Source: an uncultured Porphyromonadaceae bacterium
GTDB lineage: Bacteria; Bacteroidota; Bacteroidia; Bacteroidales; Muribaculaceae
Length of the DNA stretch: 41,967 nt
Assembly (NCBI GenBank): GCA_902491625.1
Contig: CABUIO010000019.1
Coordinates: 1 to 41,967, forward strand
Direction of reading: 5' to 3'
Position numbers and translations under genes: made by a program. Position 1 is the first letter of the stretch, and the number at the start of each line of letters is the position of its first letter. Below are positions 7,904-18,645 of the stretch, piece by piece. The notes beneath the pieces were generated by a model. It saw nothing but the letters and a program-made list of their open reading frames with translations. It searched no databases and had not been told where the DNA came from.

Positions 7904-7911
7904 CAAATATA
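7904..7911 (-). promoter_or_regulatory. -7 element for the winged-helix gene
   Basis: The minus strand reads TATATTTG, matching TAnnTTTG, 40 nt before the ATG. No clear TTTG is seen at -33. Confidence 0.5.
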
Positions 7912-8063
7912 GTCATAATTTTTGAAGTGACTATAAAACAGATTAAAAAACAGTGTTATTCAACATGTTTTTAACATTATTTCACATTTTAACGTTCCAA
8001 AAAAGCCTAAAATCACCTTTTTAACCTTTGTAAAGAGAACGCGTGGAATCGCCGGAAAGTTCA

Positions 8064-8099
8064 ACACCCCGAGATGCTTTCGAGAGCCTCTCGGGGTGT
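8064..8099 (-). terminator. Hairpin downstream of typA
   Basis: An 11-bp perfect stem (ACACCCCGAGA with TCTCGGGGTGT) and a 14-nt loop lie about 40 nt past the typA stop. On the minus strand it is followed by TTGAACTTT, not a clean U-run, so terminator function is plausible but not certain. Confidence 0.55.
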
Positions 8100-8102
8100 G
8101 AA

Positions 8103-8127
8103 GCGACTCTAAGGTCGCTAAGGTCGT
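8103..8127 (+). repeat. 9-nt minisatellite (TCGCTAAGG type)
   Basis: Imperfect 9-nt units TCTAAGG / TCGCTAAGG / TCGTTAAAG follow each other between the typA terminator hairpin and the typA stop. A related array with units TAGCTAAAG lies at 35341-35380. Confidence 0.4.
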
Positions 8128-8137
8128 TAAAGAGAAT

Positions 8138-9934
<1,797 letters not shown>

Positions 9935-9980
9935 GATTTTCAGCTTTGAGCCTGAGTCGGCTCGGTTCTTTTTCAGGGTG

Positions 9981-9988
9981 CAAAATTA
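9981..9988 (-). promoter_or_regulatory. -7 element for typA
   Basis: The minus strand reads TAATTTTG (TAnnTTTG). The TTTG visible upstream is only 12 nt away, so the -33 box is not convincing. Confidence 0.5.
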
Positions 9989-10104
9989 GCAAAAATCCGT
10001 CAAAACTATGCTATACAACATAAAAAATCGGGTTCCGGGCGTCTGTCGCGGCTTTTTCGGCGTTGTCGCGGAGTCGGGAAATGGTGCATCTCGCAATTAT
10101 TTGT

Positions 10105-10112
10105 TAACTTTG
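10105..10112 (+). promoter_or_regulatory. -7 element for the DUF362 operon
   Basis: TAACTTTG matches the -7 consensus. The predicted start near 10119 leaves a leader of about 55 nt before the ATG at 10174 and rules out the upstream in-frame ATG at 10114 as the start. Confidence 0.6.
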
Positions 10113-10173
10113 CATGGGGGAGGATGTTTATCTTCCCGATGTGTCGAATCTTCATGTTTCAAACCAACATATT

Positions 10174-11082
10174 ATGAAAGAGAAACCCATAGTATATTTC
10201 TGTCCGCGGATCACGGCTGAAAATCTCGTGAATGTCTACAGACAGCTCGGACGCGAAGCCAAAGGACGTGTGGCCGTGAAGCTTTCCACCGGCGAGGCCG
10301 GCAATCCCAACCACCTGAGTACAGACGTCATCAAGCGTCTCGTGCATCTCGTCGAGGGTACCATCGTGGAGTGCAACACCGCCTACGAAGGGCGCCGCTG
10401 CAATGCTTCCGACCATCTTCAGACTGCCGCCGAGCATGGTTTCACCGCCATCGCGGAGGTCGACATCATGGACGCTGAGGGCGATGTGGCGCTTCCGGTG
10501 AAGAATGGACGCCATCTGAAAGAGAATTTCGTGGGACGCAACTGGCTTGACTACGATTTCACTATCGTGCTCTCGCATTTCAAAGGTCATCCCATGGCCG
10601 GCTTCGGCGGTGCGCTCAAGAACGTGGCCATCGGCATGGCTTCGGCTCAGGGCAAGGCTTGGATCCATACTGCCGGAAAATGCAAGGATGTTCCGGTCGA
10701 CTGGGAGAATGTGCCGCCACAGAATGATTTCCTCGAATCCATGGCCGAGGCCTGCGAGTCTGTGTTCGACAAGGCCGGTGACAATATCCTATATATAAGT
10801 GTGGCCAACAATCTTTCGGTAGACTGTGACTGCGTGGCCGAGCCGGAGGCTGTGCGAATGCATGACATAGGCATCCTTGCCTCGCTCGATCCCGTGGCTC
10901 TTGACCGCGCCTGTGTCGATATGGTCTACGCGTCGGACGATCCCGGTAAGGTGCATCTCATCGAGCGCATGGAGTCGCGGGGCGCCACACATCTGCTCGA
11001 CTATGCCGAGGAGCCGGGTCTCGGTGTCAACGAATATGAACTGCGCCGCATTGAGCCTGTAGCCGCAGATGCCGCATTCTGA
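10174..11082 (+). CDS. DUF362-domain protein without a ferredoxin module
   Basis: The protein has 302 residues from MKEKPIVYFCPR. Family-typical segments include VAVKLSTGEAGNPNHL, the FTIVLSHFKGHPMAGFGGALKNVAIGMAS core, and SVDCDCVAEPEAVRMHDIGILASLDPVALDRACVD, all known from DUF362 proteins. Many DUF362 proteins also carry a 4Fe-4S ferredoxin domain with CxxCxxC motifs; none is seen here. The DCDC pair remains. The function is not established for the family. Its stop overlaps the start of the next gene by 14 nt, so it is co-transcribed with the kinase and DUF2400 genes. Confidence 0.85.
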   Translation: MKEKPIVYFCPRITAENLVNVYRQLGREAKGRVAVKLSTGEAGNPNHLSTDVIKRLVHLVEGTIVECNTAYEGRRCNASDHLQTAAEHGFTAIAEVDIMDAEGDVALPVKNGRHLKENFVGRNWLDYDFTIVLSHFKGHPMAGFGGALKNVAIGMASAQGKAWIHTAGKCKDVPVDWENVPPQNDFLESMAEACESVFDKAGDNILYISVANNLSVDCDCVAEPEAVRMHDIGILASLDPVALDRACVDMVYASDDPGKVHLIERMESRGATHLLDYAEEPGLGVNEYELRRIEPVAADAAF

Positions 11083-11569
11083 ACGCCGCCCGAAGGTCGT
11101 GCTGATGTGCGGCATCAGCGGATCCGGAAAGACACATCATGCCCTCCGGCTGGAGTCGGAGGGCTATGTGCGTGTCTCGGTCGACGCTATCGTATGGCGT
11201 CGTCATGGCCCGGACTTTGCCGCCTTGCCTTCCGACGAGCTTAAGCAGATCTTCCGGGAGGGGATGGCCGAGGCGCGCGAGGAGACCGCTCGGCTTATTG
11301 ACGAGGGCCGGGATGTGGTGGTTGACGCCACGATGTGCAAGCGCGCGGCCCGCGACATGATGCGCCGTGTCTGTCGGGAGCATGGCGTGGAGCCGTCCGT
11401 TGTGTGTCTCCGTGCTCCTAAGGAGCTTCTTTGGCGGCGCCTCTCCGAAAGAAAAGGGTGCGATCCTGACAACCTTGTTGTGAGCCGCGAACAGCTCGAC
11501 CGCTATTGCGCCGGTTTTGAGATGCCGCAGCCGGACGAGACTGATGTGACATATATAGATATTATATAG
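11069..11569 (+). CDS. P-loop kinase / AAA-type ATP-binding protein
   Basis: This 166-residue protein has Walker A GISGSGKT (15-22), a DAIVWRRHGPDF segment after the first helix, GRDVVVDATMCKRAAR (a Walker-B-like strand with polynucleotide-kinase style arrangement), and a C-terminal lid region LLWRRLSERKG. It resembles the AAA_33 group of small zeta-toxin/polynucleotide-kinase-like proteins, which phosphorylate small molecules or nucleic-acid ends. The substrate here cannot be told. It starts inside the end of the DUF362 gene. No antitoxin-like gene adjoins it, so a toxin role is not supported. Confidence 0.75.
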   Translation: MPHSERRPKVVLMCGISGSGKTHHALRLESEGYVRVSVDAIVWRRHGPDFAALPSDELKQIFREGMAEAREETARLIDEGRDVVVDATMCKRAARDMMRRVCREHGVEPSVVCLRAPKELLWRRLSERKGCDPDNLVVSREQLDRYCAGFEMPQPDETDVTYIDII

Positions 11570-11584
11570 ATATTAACGACAGTA

Positions 11585-12373
11585 ATGCCTGACAAGAATC
11601 TGAAACAGCGCCTCGACAAGGTCGTTGAGCGCATCAACGTGCCGGAGTTCACGGCAAGCGATCCGGTGCAGTTTCCACGTGAGTTCGGAGAGCTGCGCGA
11701 CATAGAGACGGTGGCTTTCCTCAGCGCCCTTCTTGCGTGGGGAAGGCGTTCCATGATCCTGCGTGACTGCCGCCGTATGCTCGACATGATGGAATGGCAG
11801 CCGGCTCGGTTCGTCATGGAGGAGGGTTGGCGCGGTCTGGATGAGAGCATGAATATCCACCGCACTTTTTTCGTGCGCCATCTTGCCTACTTCGCGCGCG
11901 GACTCCGCGATGTCTACCGGCGCTATCCGTCGCTTGACGCTTTCAGCGCCGCTTGCGGCTGTGGCGACGACGATGCTCCTGCGTGGGCGTTTGCCGACGT
12001 GCTGCGTCGCGTCATGCTCGACGCCAACGAGGGCGAACCTTCCCCGCAGTGCATACCTTCCAACATCGCCACTACGGCTCTGAAACGCTTCAACATGGCG
12101 TTGCGCTGGCTCGTGCGCGACGATGGAATCGTCGACATGGGCGTCTGGAGTTCCATACCCAAGAGTAAACTCTATCTTCCTCTTGATGTGCATGTAGGCA
12201 ACATCAGCCGCGAGTTGGGACTGCTGACGCGCCGGAGCGCCGACCGCAAAGCCGTGGAACAGCTCACAGCCGCGCTCCGCGAGATGAACCCCGACGATCC
12301 GGCTGTTTACGATTTCGCCCTCTTCGGTCTCGGCGTGGAGCGCGCCGGAACTCTCGGCATAGATCCGAAATAG
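11585..12373 (+). CDS. TIGR02757 / DUF2400 family protein
   Basis: The protein has 262 residues, close to family length. Recognisable segments are DPVQFPREFGELRDIETVAFLSALLAWGRRSMI near the N-terminus, a central KRFNMALRWLVRDDGIVDMGVW, and YLPLDVHVGNISRELGLLTRRSADRKAVEQLT with DPAVYDFALFGLGV at the end. The family is common in Bacteroidetes and has been compared with HhH-GPD DNA glycosylase folds, but its function is not established. It is the last gene of the DUF362-kinase-DUF2400 unit, 15 nt after the kinase stop, with a weak hairpin downstream. Confidence 0.88.
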   Translation: MPDKNLKQRLDKVVERINVPEFTASDPVQFPREFGELRDIETVAFLSALLAWGRRSMILRDCRRMLDMMEWQPARFVMEEGWRGLDESMNIHRTFFVRHLAYFARGLRDVYRRYPSLDAFSAACGCGDDDAPAWAFADVLRRVMLDANEGEPSPQCIPSNIATTALKRFNMALRWLVRDDGIVDMGVWSSIPKSKLYLPLDVHVGNISRELGLLTRRSADRKAVEQLTAALREMNPDDPAVYDFALFGLGVERAGTLGIDPK

Positions 12374-12400
12374 AAATATCAGACCGGCTGATCTCTGTGC

Positions 12401-12418
12401 TCGGCCATTCTTGGCCGA
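12401..12418 (+). terminator. Weak hairpin after the DUF2400 gene
   Basis: TCGGCC-attctt-GGCCGA forms a 6-bp stem 28 nt past the stop. It is followed by a T-rich but interrupted stretch (GGTTTGTTACTTTTG). It may end the upstream operon. The remaining space to 12692 holds the promoter below and no gene. Confidence 0.4.
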
Positions 12419-12471
12419 TGACCCTATGGGGTTTGTTACTTTTGTGATGGATTTGGTCTTGGAAACATATA

Positions 12472-12503
12472 TTTGCATGGTTCATTTGTATTTGTTACCT
12501 TTG
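12472..12503 (+). promoter_or_regulatory. Promoter of the DUF4493/PCMD surface operon
   Basis: TTTG (12472-12475), a 20-nt spacer and TACCTTTG (12496-12503) form a full Bacteroides-type promoter. The leader to the ATG at 12693 is about 180 nt. Two other partial -7 matches (TACTTTTG near 12437, TATATTTG at 12468) lie just upstream. Confidence 0.75.
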
Positions 12504-12692
12504 CGGCGGTAGAGTGTGCCTTTCTCGTGATGATGCAGTGCAAACAACGGACAGTACACGGGATTTCGTGACAGATGCACGAACAACCTGAATAAAGCTT
12601 TTTTAATGCGTCTCGGCGATGCTTTTACGGATTGCTGATTCAAGGCGCCTTTATTGATTCATTATTGCAAAAACAACTAACTAATCATAATT

Positions 12693-15164
12693 ATGAACAA
12701 ATTTCGCTTGTGCGTCGTGACGTCGGCTGTGGGTCTTGCTCTTGCCGCCTGTAACGACGAAAATCCGTGGTTGGGTGCCGACGGCGAGGGACGCATCGCT
12801 CCTCGTGTGGCCGCCGACCCTACGGTGAAGGATGTCGCACCCCAGATGCGTGCCGGCGAAGACGGCTTTCCGGTGCCCGCGGCCTCGGATCTGAAGCTGT
12901 CACTGACCAAATCCGACGGCACCATGTCGCAGACATGGGAGTCGGTTTCTCTTTTCCCTACAGACAAAACCTTCAAGATCGGCGCATACACGCTGGAGGC
13001 TTCCTACGGCGATCCCGAGACCGAAGGTTTCGAGTGTCCCTATTTCTATGGCAAAGCTGATTTTCAAGTCCTTGAGGATGAGGTGGCCGAGCCTTCCGTC
13101 ACAGCTACACTCGCCAACACGATGGTCAGCGTGGACTACACTCAGGATTTTCTGAATTACTTCAAATCATACTCCACACAGCTCCACAGCACCGGCGGCG
13201 ACTTCATCACCATCATCCCCGGCGAGACACGTCCGGCTTTCCTGAAGCCCGGCAATGTCACCGTCACGATGAACATCACCAAGCAGAACGGCGTGAGCGC
13301 CACCATAGAGCCGGCCAAATTCGAGGCCAAGGCCAAGCATCACTATCATCTGACTTTTGACGTGAACGGCGGCGAGACCGGCGACGCGCAGCTTGTCGTC
13401 AACTTCGACGAGTCGCTCACGGAGGAGGATGTCGTGATAGATCTCAGCGATGAGCTTATGCTCTCGCCCGAGCCCAAGGTTACGGCGCAGGGATTCACTC
13501 CCGACGAGGCGATACAGCTTGTCGAAGGTGCCGTGCCCGAGCAGAACACAGCATTTATCATCACCGCTATGGGCGGTCTTTCGTCGGTGACACTCACCAC
13601 TGACTCCCGTCAGCTCGTGAGTCTCGGATTTCCTGCGGAGATCGACCTGATGTCGGCCACCGAGGCGCAGAAGGCGCTTCTTACCCAGTATGGTCTCGAC
13701 GTGAAAGGGCTCTGGCGCAATCCCGACAAAATGGCGTCGGTCGATTTCACTCAGCTGCTTGCCAACGTCAAGGGCACTGGCACCCATAAATTCACACTCG
13801 TTGTCAAGGACAAGCTTACGAAGGTCAACCTTCCTGTCACGGCTGTCTTCACCACCGAGCCGGTAGTTCTCTCAGTGACTTCCGCTCCCGGCGTCGATCT
13901 CTCAGCCACACAGGCCACCATCCTCGCCGACTACAACGGCGGTGCTCCGGCGAAGAACATCACCATCGAGGCGATCGACTCCTATGGCGTATGGAAAGAG
14001 TGCAAGATAACCTCGGTAAGTGCCGCGACACGTGCTGCGTCCTCTTACAGAATCACGTTCGAACTTCCCTCCGGCGACGACAATGTGCAGGCCCGCATCA
14101 AATATAAAGGTGAGGTCAAGGACAATTTCACCATCACACGTTCCGGGGCGTCGCTTAAGGTGGTCTCTACGGCCGACGTGTGGGCCACTCACGCCGCGCT
14201 GAAGCTCACCAAGAACGCTTCCGTGCCTTATTCCTCAGTGAAATATTATCTTAGCGAGGCCGGAGGCTCTTACGCCGCCGCGACAGCCTATGTCGACGAG
14301 TCCACCGGCATGGTGACTTTCTCCGGGCTCAAGCCGGGCACCGCATATTCCGCAAAGGCATCCGACACCGGCGCTTACGAGGAGGGTTATCCTGCCGCGA
14401 CATTCACCACCGAATCCGCGCAGCAACCCCAGAACGGCAACATGGACACCTGGAACCATGACGCCGGATGGCAGAACAAGATTTCCGGTATCGGCAACCA
14501 GACCATCTACAACTATTTCCCCGGCACTTCCGACAACCAGTACTGGGCCACGCGCAACGCCATGACCACCTGCAAGGATTTCGGCAGATCCTCCTGTTTC
14601 TACAACAACTATTCGGGAACGTACGGAGTCGCCGGAGCATCGGGGCAGGCCGCCGAGATATGCTCCGTGGGTTGGGGCAAGGACGGAAACAACACCTTCA
14701 CCAAGCTCGGAGGCACATGCAACAATGTCTCGGCAGGCATGCTCTTCATGGGCACATACAGCTATGACAAGGCGTCCGACAAGGAAACGATCAATCTCGG
14801 CCGTCCTTTCACCTCGCGTCCGACTTCCGTGAAGTTCGACTATAAGTATGCCCCTGAGGGCAGCGAGTCGTTCCGCGTTCTGGTCGTTGTCGAGAACCGC
14901 GACGGCGGCAAGACCACCGAGCTTGCCCGAGGCGTGTTCGAGAGCAACAGCGCCGTAAGCTCCTTCACTTCCCACACGGTCAGCCTCACATATTCCAACA
15001 CAAAGCTTAAAGCGACCCACGCATACGTCTATTTCCTCAGCTCCACGGCCTCTTCTCCGGGCAAGCACAATGTGTCCGGCTCGCAGGGCGCTTTCGCCGG
15101 CTACAGCGACTCACGCTACACAGGCTCGGTGCTGAACGTTGACAATATCGTGTTCAATTACTAA
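12693..15164 (+). CDS. DUF4493 lipoprotein with C-terminal PCMD domain
   Basis: This 823-residue lipoprotein has lipobox ALAAC at Cys20. The N-terminal half (about 45-390) follows the DUF4493 plan: a strand pair after GED, FKIGAYTLEASYGDPETEGFECPYFYG, then a NTMVSVDYTQDF segment, a second Ig-like unit and GTHKFTLVVKD. A Fn3-like linker follows. From about 582 (NGNMDTWNHDAGW, then NQYWATRN) it is a PCMD domain, the 'putative carbohydrate metabolism domain' of Bacteroidetes surface proteins, ending in LNVDNIVFNY. It is the first gene of a six-gene operon that also encodes two DUF4493 paralogues and two outer-membrane barrels. The ligand and exact function are unknown. The lipoprotein anchor implies cell-surface or periplasmic location. 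Confidence 0.8.
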   Translation: MNKFRLCVVTSAVGLALAACNDENPWLGADGEGRIAPRVAADPTVKDVAPQMRAGEDGFPVPAASDLKLSLTKSDGTMSQTWESVSLFPTDKTFKIGAYTLEASYGDPETEGFECPYFYGKADFQVLEDEVAEPSVTATLANTMVSVDYTQDFLNYFKSYSTQLHSTGGDFITIIPGETRPAFLKPGNVTVTMNITKQNGVSATIEPAKFEAKAKHHYHLTFDVNGGETGDAQLVVNFDESLTEEDVVIDLSDELMLSPEPKVTAQGFTPDEAIQLVEGAVPEQNTAFIITAMGGLSSVTLTTDSRQLVSLGFPAEIDLMSATEAQKALLTQYGLDVKGLWRNPDKMASVDFTQLLANVKGTGTHKFTLVVKDKLTKVNLPVTAVFTTEPVVLSVTSAPGVDLSATQATILADYNGGAPAKNITIEAIDSYGVWKECKITSVSAATRAASSYRITFELPSGDDNVQARIKYKGEVKDNFTITRSGASLKVVSTADVWATHAALKLTKNASVPYSSVKYYLSEAGGSYAAATAYVDESTGMVTFSGLKPGTAYSAKASDTGAYEEGYPAATFTTESAQQPQNGNMDTWNHDAGWQNKISGIGNQTIYNYFPGTSDNQYWATRNAMTTCKDFGRSSCFYNNYSGTYGVAGASGQAAEICSVGWGKDGNNTFTKLGGTCNNVSAGMLFMGTYSYDKASDKETINLGRPFTSRPTSVKFDYKYAPEGSESFRVLVVVENRDGGKTTELARGVFESNSAVSSFTSHTVSLTYSNTKLKATHAYVYFLSSTASSPGKHNVSGSQGAFAGYSDSRYTGSVLNVDNIVFNY

Positions 15165-15185
15165 TCTCCTCCAAAAGCAAGAAAG

Positions 15186-16466
15186 ATGAAAAAGATACTT
15201 AATATAGCTACACTTCTTCTTGTCGCGCTGGCCGGTGTGTTCACATCGTGCGACAAAGAGAATCCGTTCAACCCCGAGCCTGACGGCGGTCAGGGAACGG
15301 TCAATTTCAAGAAAATGATGGTGGAGGTGCAGAACGAGGAGAACATCATCAAGGCTCCGGCCACACGTGCCGCTGTCGATGTCAGCTCGTTTGTAGTAAC
15401 CGTTACCGACACACGTACTCAGATAGCAGCCTGGAGCGGCACCTATGGCACGATGCCCGAGGTGATGACCCTTCCTGTCGGCAACTATGAGGTGACGGTC
15501 AATTCCGGTTACAATCCCGACGCCGACTGGGATTCCCCTTATTTCGATGGCAAGCAGACCTTTACCATCGCCGATGGCGCGATCACCACGGTTGACCCCG
15601 TGGTCTGCAAGCTTGCCAACGTGAAGGTGACCGTAATCTTCGACGATAAGCTGAAAGCCGTGATGGGCGACGACTGCAAGGTTACTGTCGTGGCATGCGA
15701 CCGCGGACGCCTTGAATTCGGCAAGGAGGAGACACGCTCCGGCTATTTCAAGTATGTAGAGGTTGCCGGCAGCCAGCCTACGATGGTGGCGACATTCTCC
15801 GGTACTGTCGACGAAAATCAGGAAGACAATTTCCGCACATATACCGAGCTTAAGCCGGGCAACCACTACAAGATCACCTATACTCTCAAGGGAGTCGTTC
15901 CCGACGTGCCCGACCAGACCGGCACGGTCACTCCCGGCGTTTATGTCGACGCCACGGTGCAGCGTGTCGACATGACCATCAATGTTGATCCGGGAGACGA
16001 CATCATCCCCGACGACCAGCGTCCCGGTGAGAATCCCGACGTGCCCGATCCTCCCGTTCCCGGAGGCGACGCGCCTTCAATCACTGCCAACGACGGCATC
16101 AGCTTTGACCGTCCCAACACAGTGACAGAAGGTATGGTGGCCGAGATCACCGTCCACAGCTCCGCCGAGGGAGGTATCACCGGATTCACCGTGGACATCG
16201 ACTCCAATACACTTACCGCTGACGAGCTTGCCAATGTCGGCCTGTCAAGCCATCTTGACCTTGTGAATCCCGGCGACCTTGCCGGAAGTCTCTCAGGTCT
16301 CGGATTCCCCGTCAATGTCGGCGGCCAGACCGATCCGGAGACCATGAAGCTCACACAGTTCCTTCCCATGCTTCAGATACTCGGCCCGGGCGACCATAAA
16401 TTCATCCTCAAGGTGACCGACGCCAACGGCACGACTGTCAAGACCCTCGAATTAATCACTCTTTAA
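15186..16466 (+). CDS. DUF4493 lipoprotein lacking PCMD
   Basis: This 426-residue lipoprotein has lipobox VFTSC at Cys22. It carries the clearest DUF4493 signature of the three paralogues: LPVGNYEVTVNSGYNPDAD, WDSPYFDGKQTFTI, CKLANVKVTVIFDDKLKAVMGDDCKVTV, and LKPGNHYKITYTL. A second Ig-like unit ends with GDHKFILKVTDANG and the protein stops eight residues after the VKTLELITL strand. The two paralogues continue there into Fn3 and PCMD domains. It therefore looks like a minimal version of the family instead of a truncated gene, as the reading frame ends cleanly 17 nt before the next start. Confidence 0.8.
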   Translation: MKKILNIATLLLVALAGVFTSCDKENPFNPEPDGGQGTVNFKKMMVEVQNEENIIKAPATRAAVDVSSFVVTVTDTRTQIAAWSGTYGTMPEVMTLPVGNYEVTVNSGYNPDADWDSPYFDGKQTFTIADGAITTVDPVVCKLANVKVTVIFDDKLKAVMGDDCKVTVVACDRGRLEFGKEETRSGYFKYVEVAGSQPTMVATFSGTVDENQEDNFRTYTELKPGNHYKITYTLKGVVPDVPDQTGTVTPGVYVDATVQRVDMTINVDPGDDIIPDDQRPGENPDVPDPPVPGGDAPSITANDGISFDRPNTVTEGMVAEITVHSSAEGGITGFTVDIDSNTLTADELANVGLSSHLDLVNPGDLAGSLSGLGFPVNVGGQTDPETMKLTQFLPMLQILGPGDHKFILKVTDANGTTVKTLELITL

Positions 16467-16483
16467 GTATCTCTGAAAACAGT

Positions 16484-18631
16484 ATGAAAAAGAATATTTC
16501 GTCATTTCTCGCAGGAGGCGCCTGTCTCGCAGGGCTGATGCTTGCCTCCTGTACGGCCGACGAGCCTTTCGGCGAAGGCGAGGGTGTGTTGAAAATGAAG
16601 ATGGTGGTCAACAGCACGCTCACGCGTGCCGAGACCGACCAGCAGGATCTCGCCGACAAATGCATAGTCTATCTCTCGGGTTCCAAAGGCCTTCTCTATA
16701 AGTTCCAGGGTCTGGACAATGTCCCTTCCGATATCTACCTGAAATCGGGCAGCTACGTGGCCGAGGCCTGGACCGGCGACAGTGTGAGCGCTTCCTTCGA
16801 CAAGAAGTTCTACCGTGCCTACGAGCCTTTCACAATCTCCAAAGGAGACGTGAAGAACGTGGTGCTCAACTGCAAGATCGCCAATGTCGTGGCTTCCATA
16901 AATCCCGAGCCGATCATCGCCGAGGCGCTGAAAGACTATAAGGTCACTGTCGGAAACACCCGCGCTTCGCTCGACTTCGACGAGTCGAACGCCGCGACAG
17001 CCCACGGATATTTCATGATGCCCAACGGCGACACTAAACTCAAATGGACCGTCACCGGCAAGAAGGAGGACGGATCCGACTTCACAAAGAGCGGTACGAT
17101 CGACAATGTGGAGCGTGCGCACGAATATGTGCTCAACATACGCTATACTCCCGGCTCCACTGAGGTCGGCGGAGGTTTCATTACCGTGACAGTAGACGAT
17201 ACCGAACTCCTCATAGAGGATACTGTAGAGCTGACCGGAGCTCCTGCCATCGAGGGCGTGGGCTACGACATCAATCAGCCTTTCACCGGCGAGGCCGGAT
17301 CTTTCCGACGCACTTCGGTCTATGTGGAGTCGCTCGGCGCTCTGTCGAGTCTGCTTGTCAAGACCGACGCCGCCACGGCAATGGCACTCCCTTCCTCTGA
17401 ATTTGACTTCATCACCATGACCGCCGAGTCGCGCGAGGCTCTGGCCAACGCGGGTGTGACATGCGAATACACCGAGGGCATCAAAAGCTCCGCAAAGATC
17501 ATGTTTGCCGCCGAGGCTCTCAACAGACTCTCCAACGGCGAATACAGTTTTGAGGTGACTGCTGTCGATGTGGCCGGAAAACGCCGCACACGCACTCTGA
17601 AATTCATCGTGAGCGACGCCACCGTGGCTCCCCAGCCCATTGTGGAGAGCGAGGTATACTCATTTAGTGCCACATTGCGCGGCACAATCATGAAAGCCGA
17701 TGCATCCAATCCGCGTTTCCGATACCGTAAGTCGGGAGCCTCGGTCTGGGAGGAGGTCTCCGCCTTGTCCGACAAGCCGAGCAAGGGAATGTGGCGCGCC
17801 GCCGGTGCATCGTATCACGCCGTGATCACCGGACTCTCGTCGGCCACAACATATGAGTATCAGGCCATAGCCGACGGCTATGTCAATCCGAAGACCGAGA
17901 CGTTCAGGACGGAGGGAGTATTCACGCTCCCCAACGCCGGGTTCGAGGAGTGGAGCACCAACGGCAAGGGCGCGTATATCCCCGGCCTCGGCGGCACTCC
18001 GAGTTTCTGGGACACCGGCAACCACGGTTCCATCACTATGGGCAAGAACATCACCCTGCCTGTCGAGTCGCCCGTACACGGCGGACAATATTCCGCGCAG
18101 CTCCAGTCGCAGTTCGTGGGGTTACCCGGAACCTCCATCGGTAGGTTTGCCGCCGGCAACCTGTTTGCGGGCACCTACGACAAGACTGTCGGAACCTCCG
18201 GAGGTGAGCTGACCTTCGGACGTCCCTTCGACGGCTCGCGTCCCGTGAAGCTCCGCGGATATGCCTACTACCATCCCGGCACAGTGGAATATTCCGAAAC
18301 CTCCGAACTCGCAAAGGGCCAGACCGATATCGGCTCGATCTATGTGGCGCTCACCACACAGCAGGTTCCCATAAAGACCGCTTCCAAGCAACTGTTTGAT
18401 CCTTCGGCTTCCTATGTGGTGGCCTACGGAGCGATGGACTTCACTTCCGATTACGGAAGCAGCACGGGACTGCGTGAGTTCGAGATCACGCTCGACTATC
18501 GCAGTGCCTCGCAGCTTGCCCGCGCCGGATACATAGTGCTTGTGGCCAGCGCCAGCAAATACGGCGACTACTTCACCGGAAGTCCTCAGAGCGTGATGGT
18601 GATCGACGACCTCGAACTTATCTATAAGTAA
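16484..18631 (+). CDS. DUF4493 lipoprotein with C-terminal PCMD domain
   Basis: This 715-residue lipoprotein has lipobox MLASC at Cys23. DUF4493 features are YLKSGSYVAEAWTGDS, KKFYRAYEPFTIS, CKIANVVASINPE and a TLTRAE proteolysis-type TRA site near the N-terminus. The second Ig-like unit ends GEYSFEVTAVDVAGKRRTRTL. The PCMD domain starts near 482 (LPNAGFEEWSTNGKG, SFWDTGNHGS) and runs to VIDDLELIYK. It is closely similar in its PCMD part to the gene at 20429, including the shared block KFVG/QFVG...GRPFDGSRPVKLRGY. The function is unknown. Confidence 0.8.
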   Translation: MKKNISSFLAGGACLAGLMLASCTADEPFGEGEGVLKMKMVVNSTLTRAETDQQDLADKCIVYLSGSKGLLYKFQGLDNVPSDIYLKSGSYVAEAWTGDSVSASFDKKFYRAYEPFTISKGDVKNVVLNCKIANVVASINPEPIIAEALKDYKVTVGNTRASLDFDESNAATAHGYFMMPNGDTKLKWTVTGKKEDGSDFTKSGTIDNVERAHEYVLNIRYTPGSTEVGGGFITVTVDDTELLIEDTVELTGAPAIEGVGYDINQPFTGEAGSFRRTSVYVESLGALSSLLVKTDAATAMALPSSEFDFITMTAESREALANAGVTCEYTEGIKSSAKIMFAAEALNRLSNGEYSFEVTAVDVAGKRRTRTLKFIVSDATVAPQPIVESEVYSFSATLRGTIMKADASNPRFRYRKSGASVWEEVSALSDKPSKGMWRAAGASYHAVITGLSSATTYEYQAIADGYVNPKTETFRTEGVFTLPNAGFEEWSTNGKGAYIPGLGGTPSFWDTGNHGSITMGKNITLPVESPVHGGQYSAQLQSQFVGLPGTSIGRFAAGNLFAGTYDKTVGTSGGELTFGRPFDGSRPVKLRGYAYYHPGTVEYSETSELAKGQTDIGSIYVALTTQQVPIKTASKQLFDPSASYVVAYGAMDFTSDYGSSTGLREFEITLDYRSASQLARAGYIVLVASASKYGDYFTGSPQSVMVIDDLELIYK

Positions 18632-18645
18632 CAAGATCCCGTAAA

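Noticed and set aside
10114..10173. Upstream in-frame ATG of the DUF362 gene
   Set aside because: It lies within or before the predicted transcription start, and the added residues have no family similarity.
11069..11569. Zeta-type toxin
   Set aside because: The Walker A and fold class fit, but there is no antitoxin gene next to it and the operon partners are not toxin-antitoxin genes.
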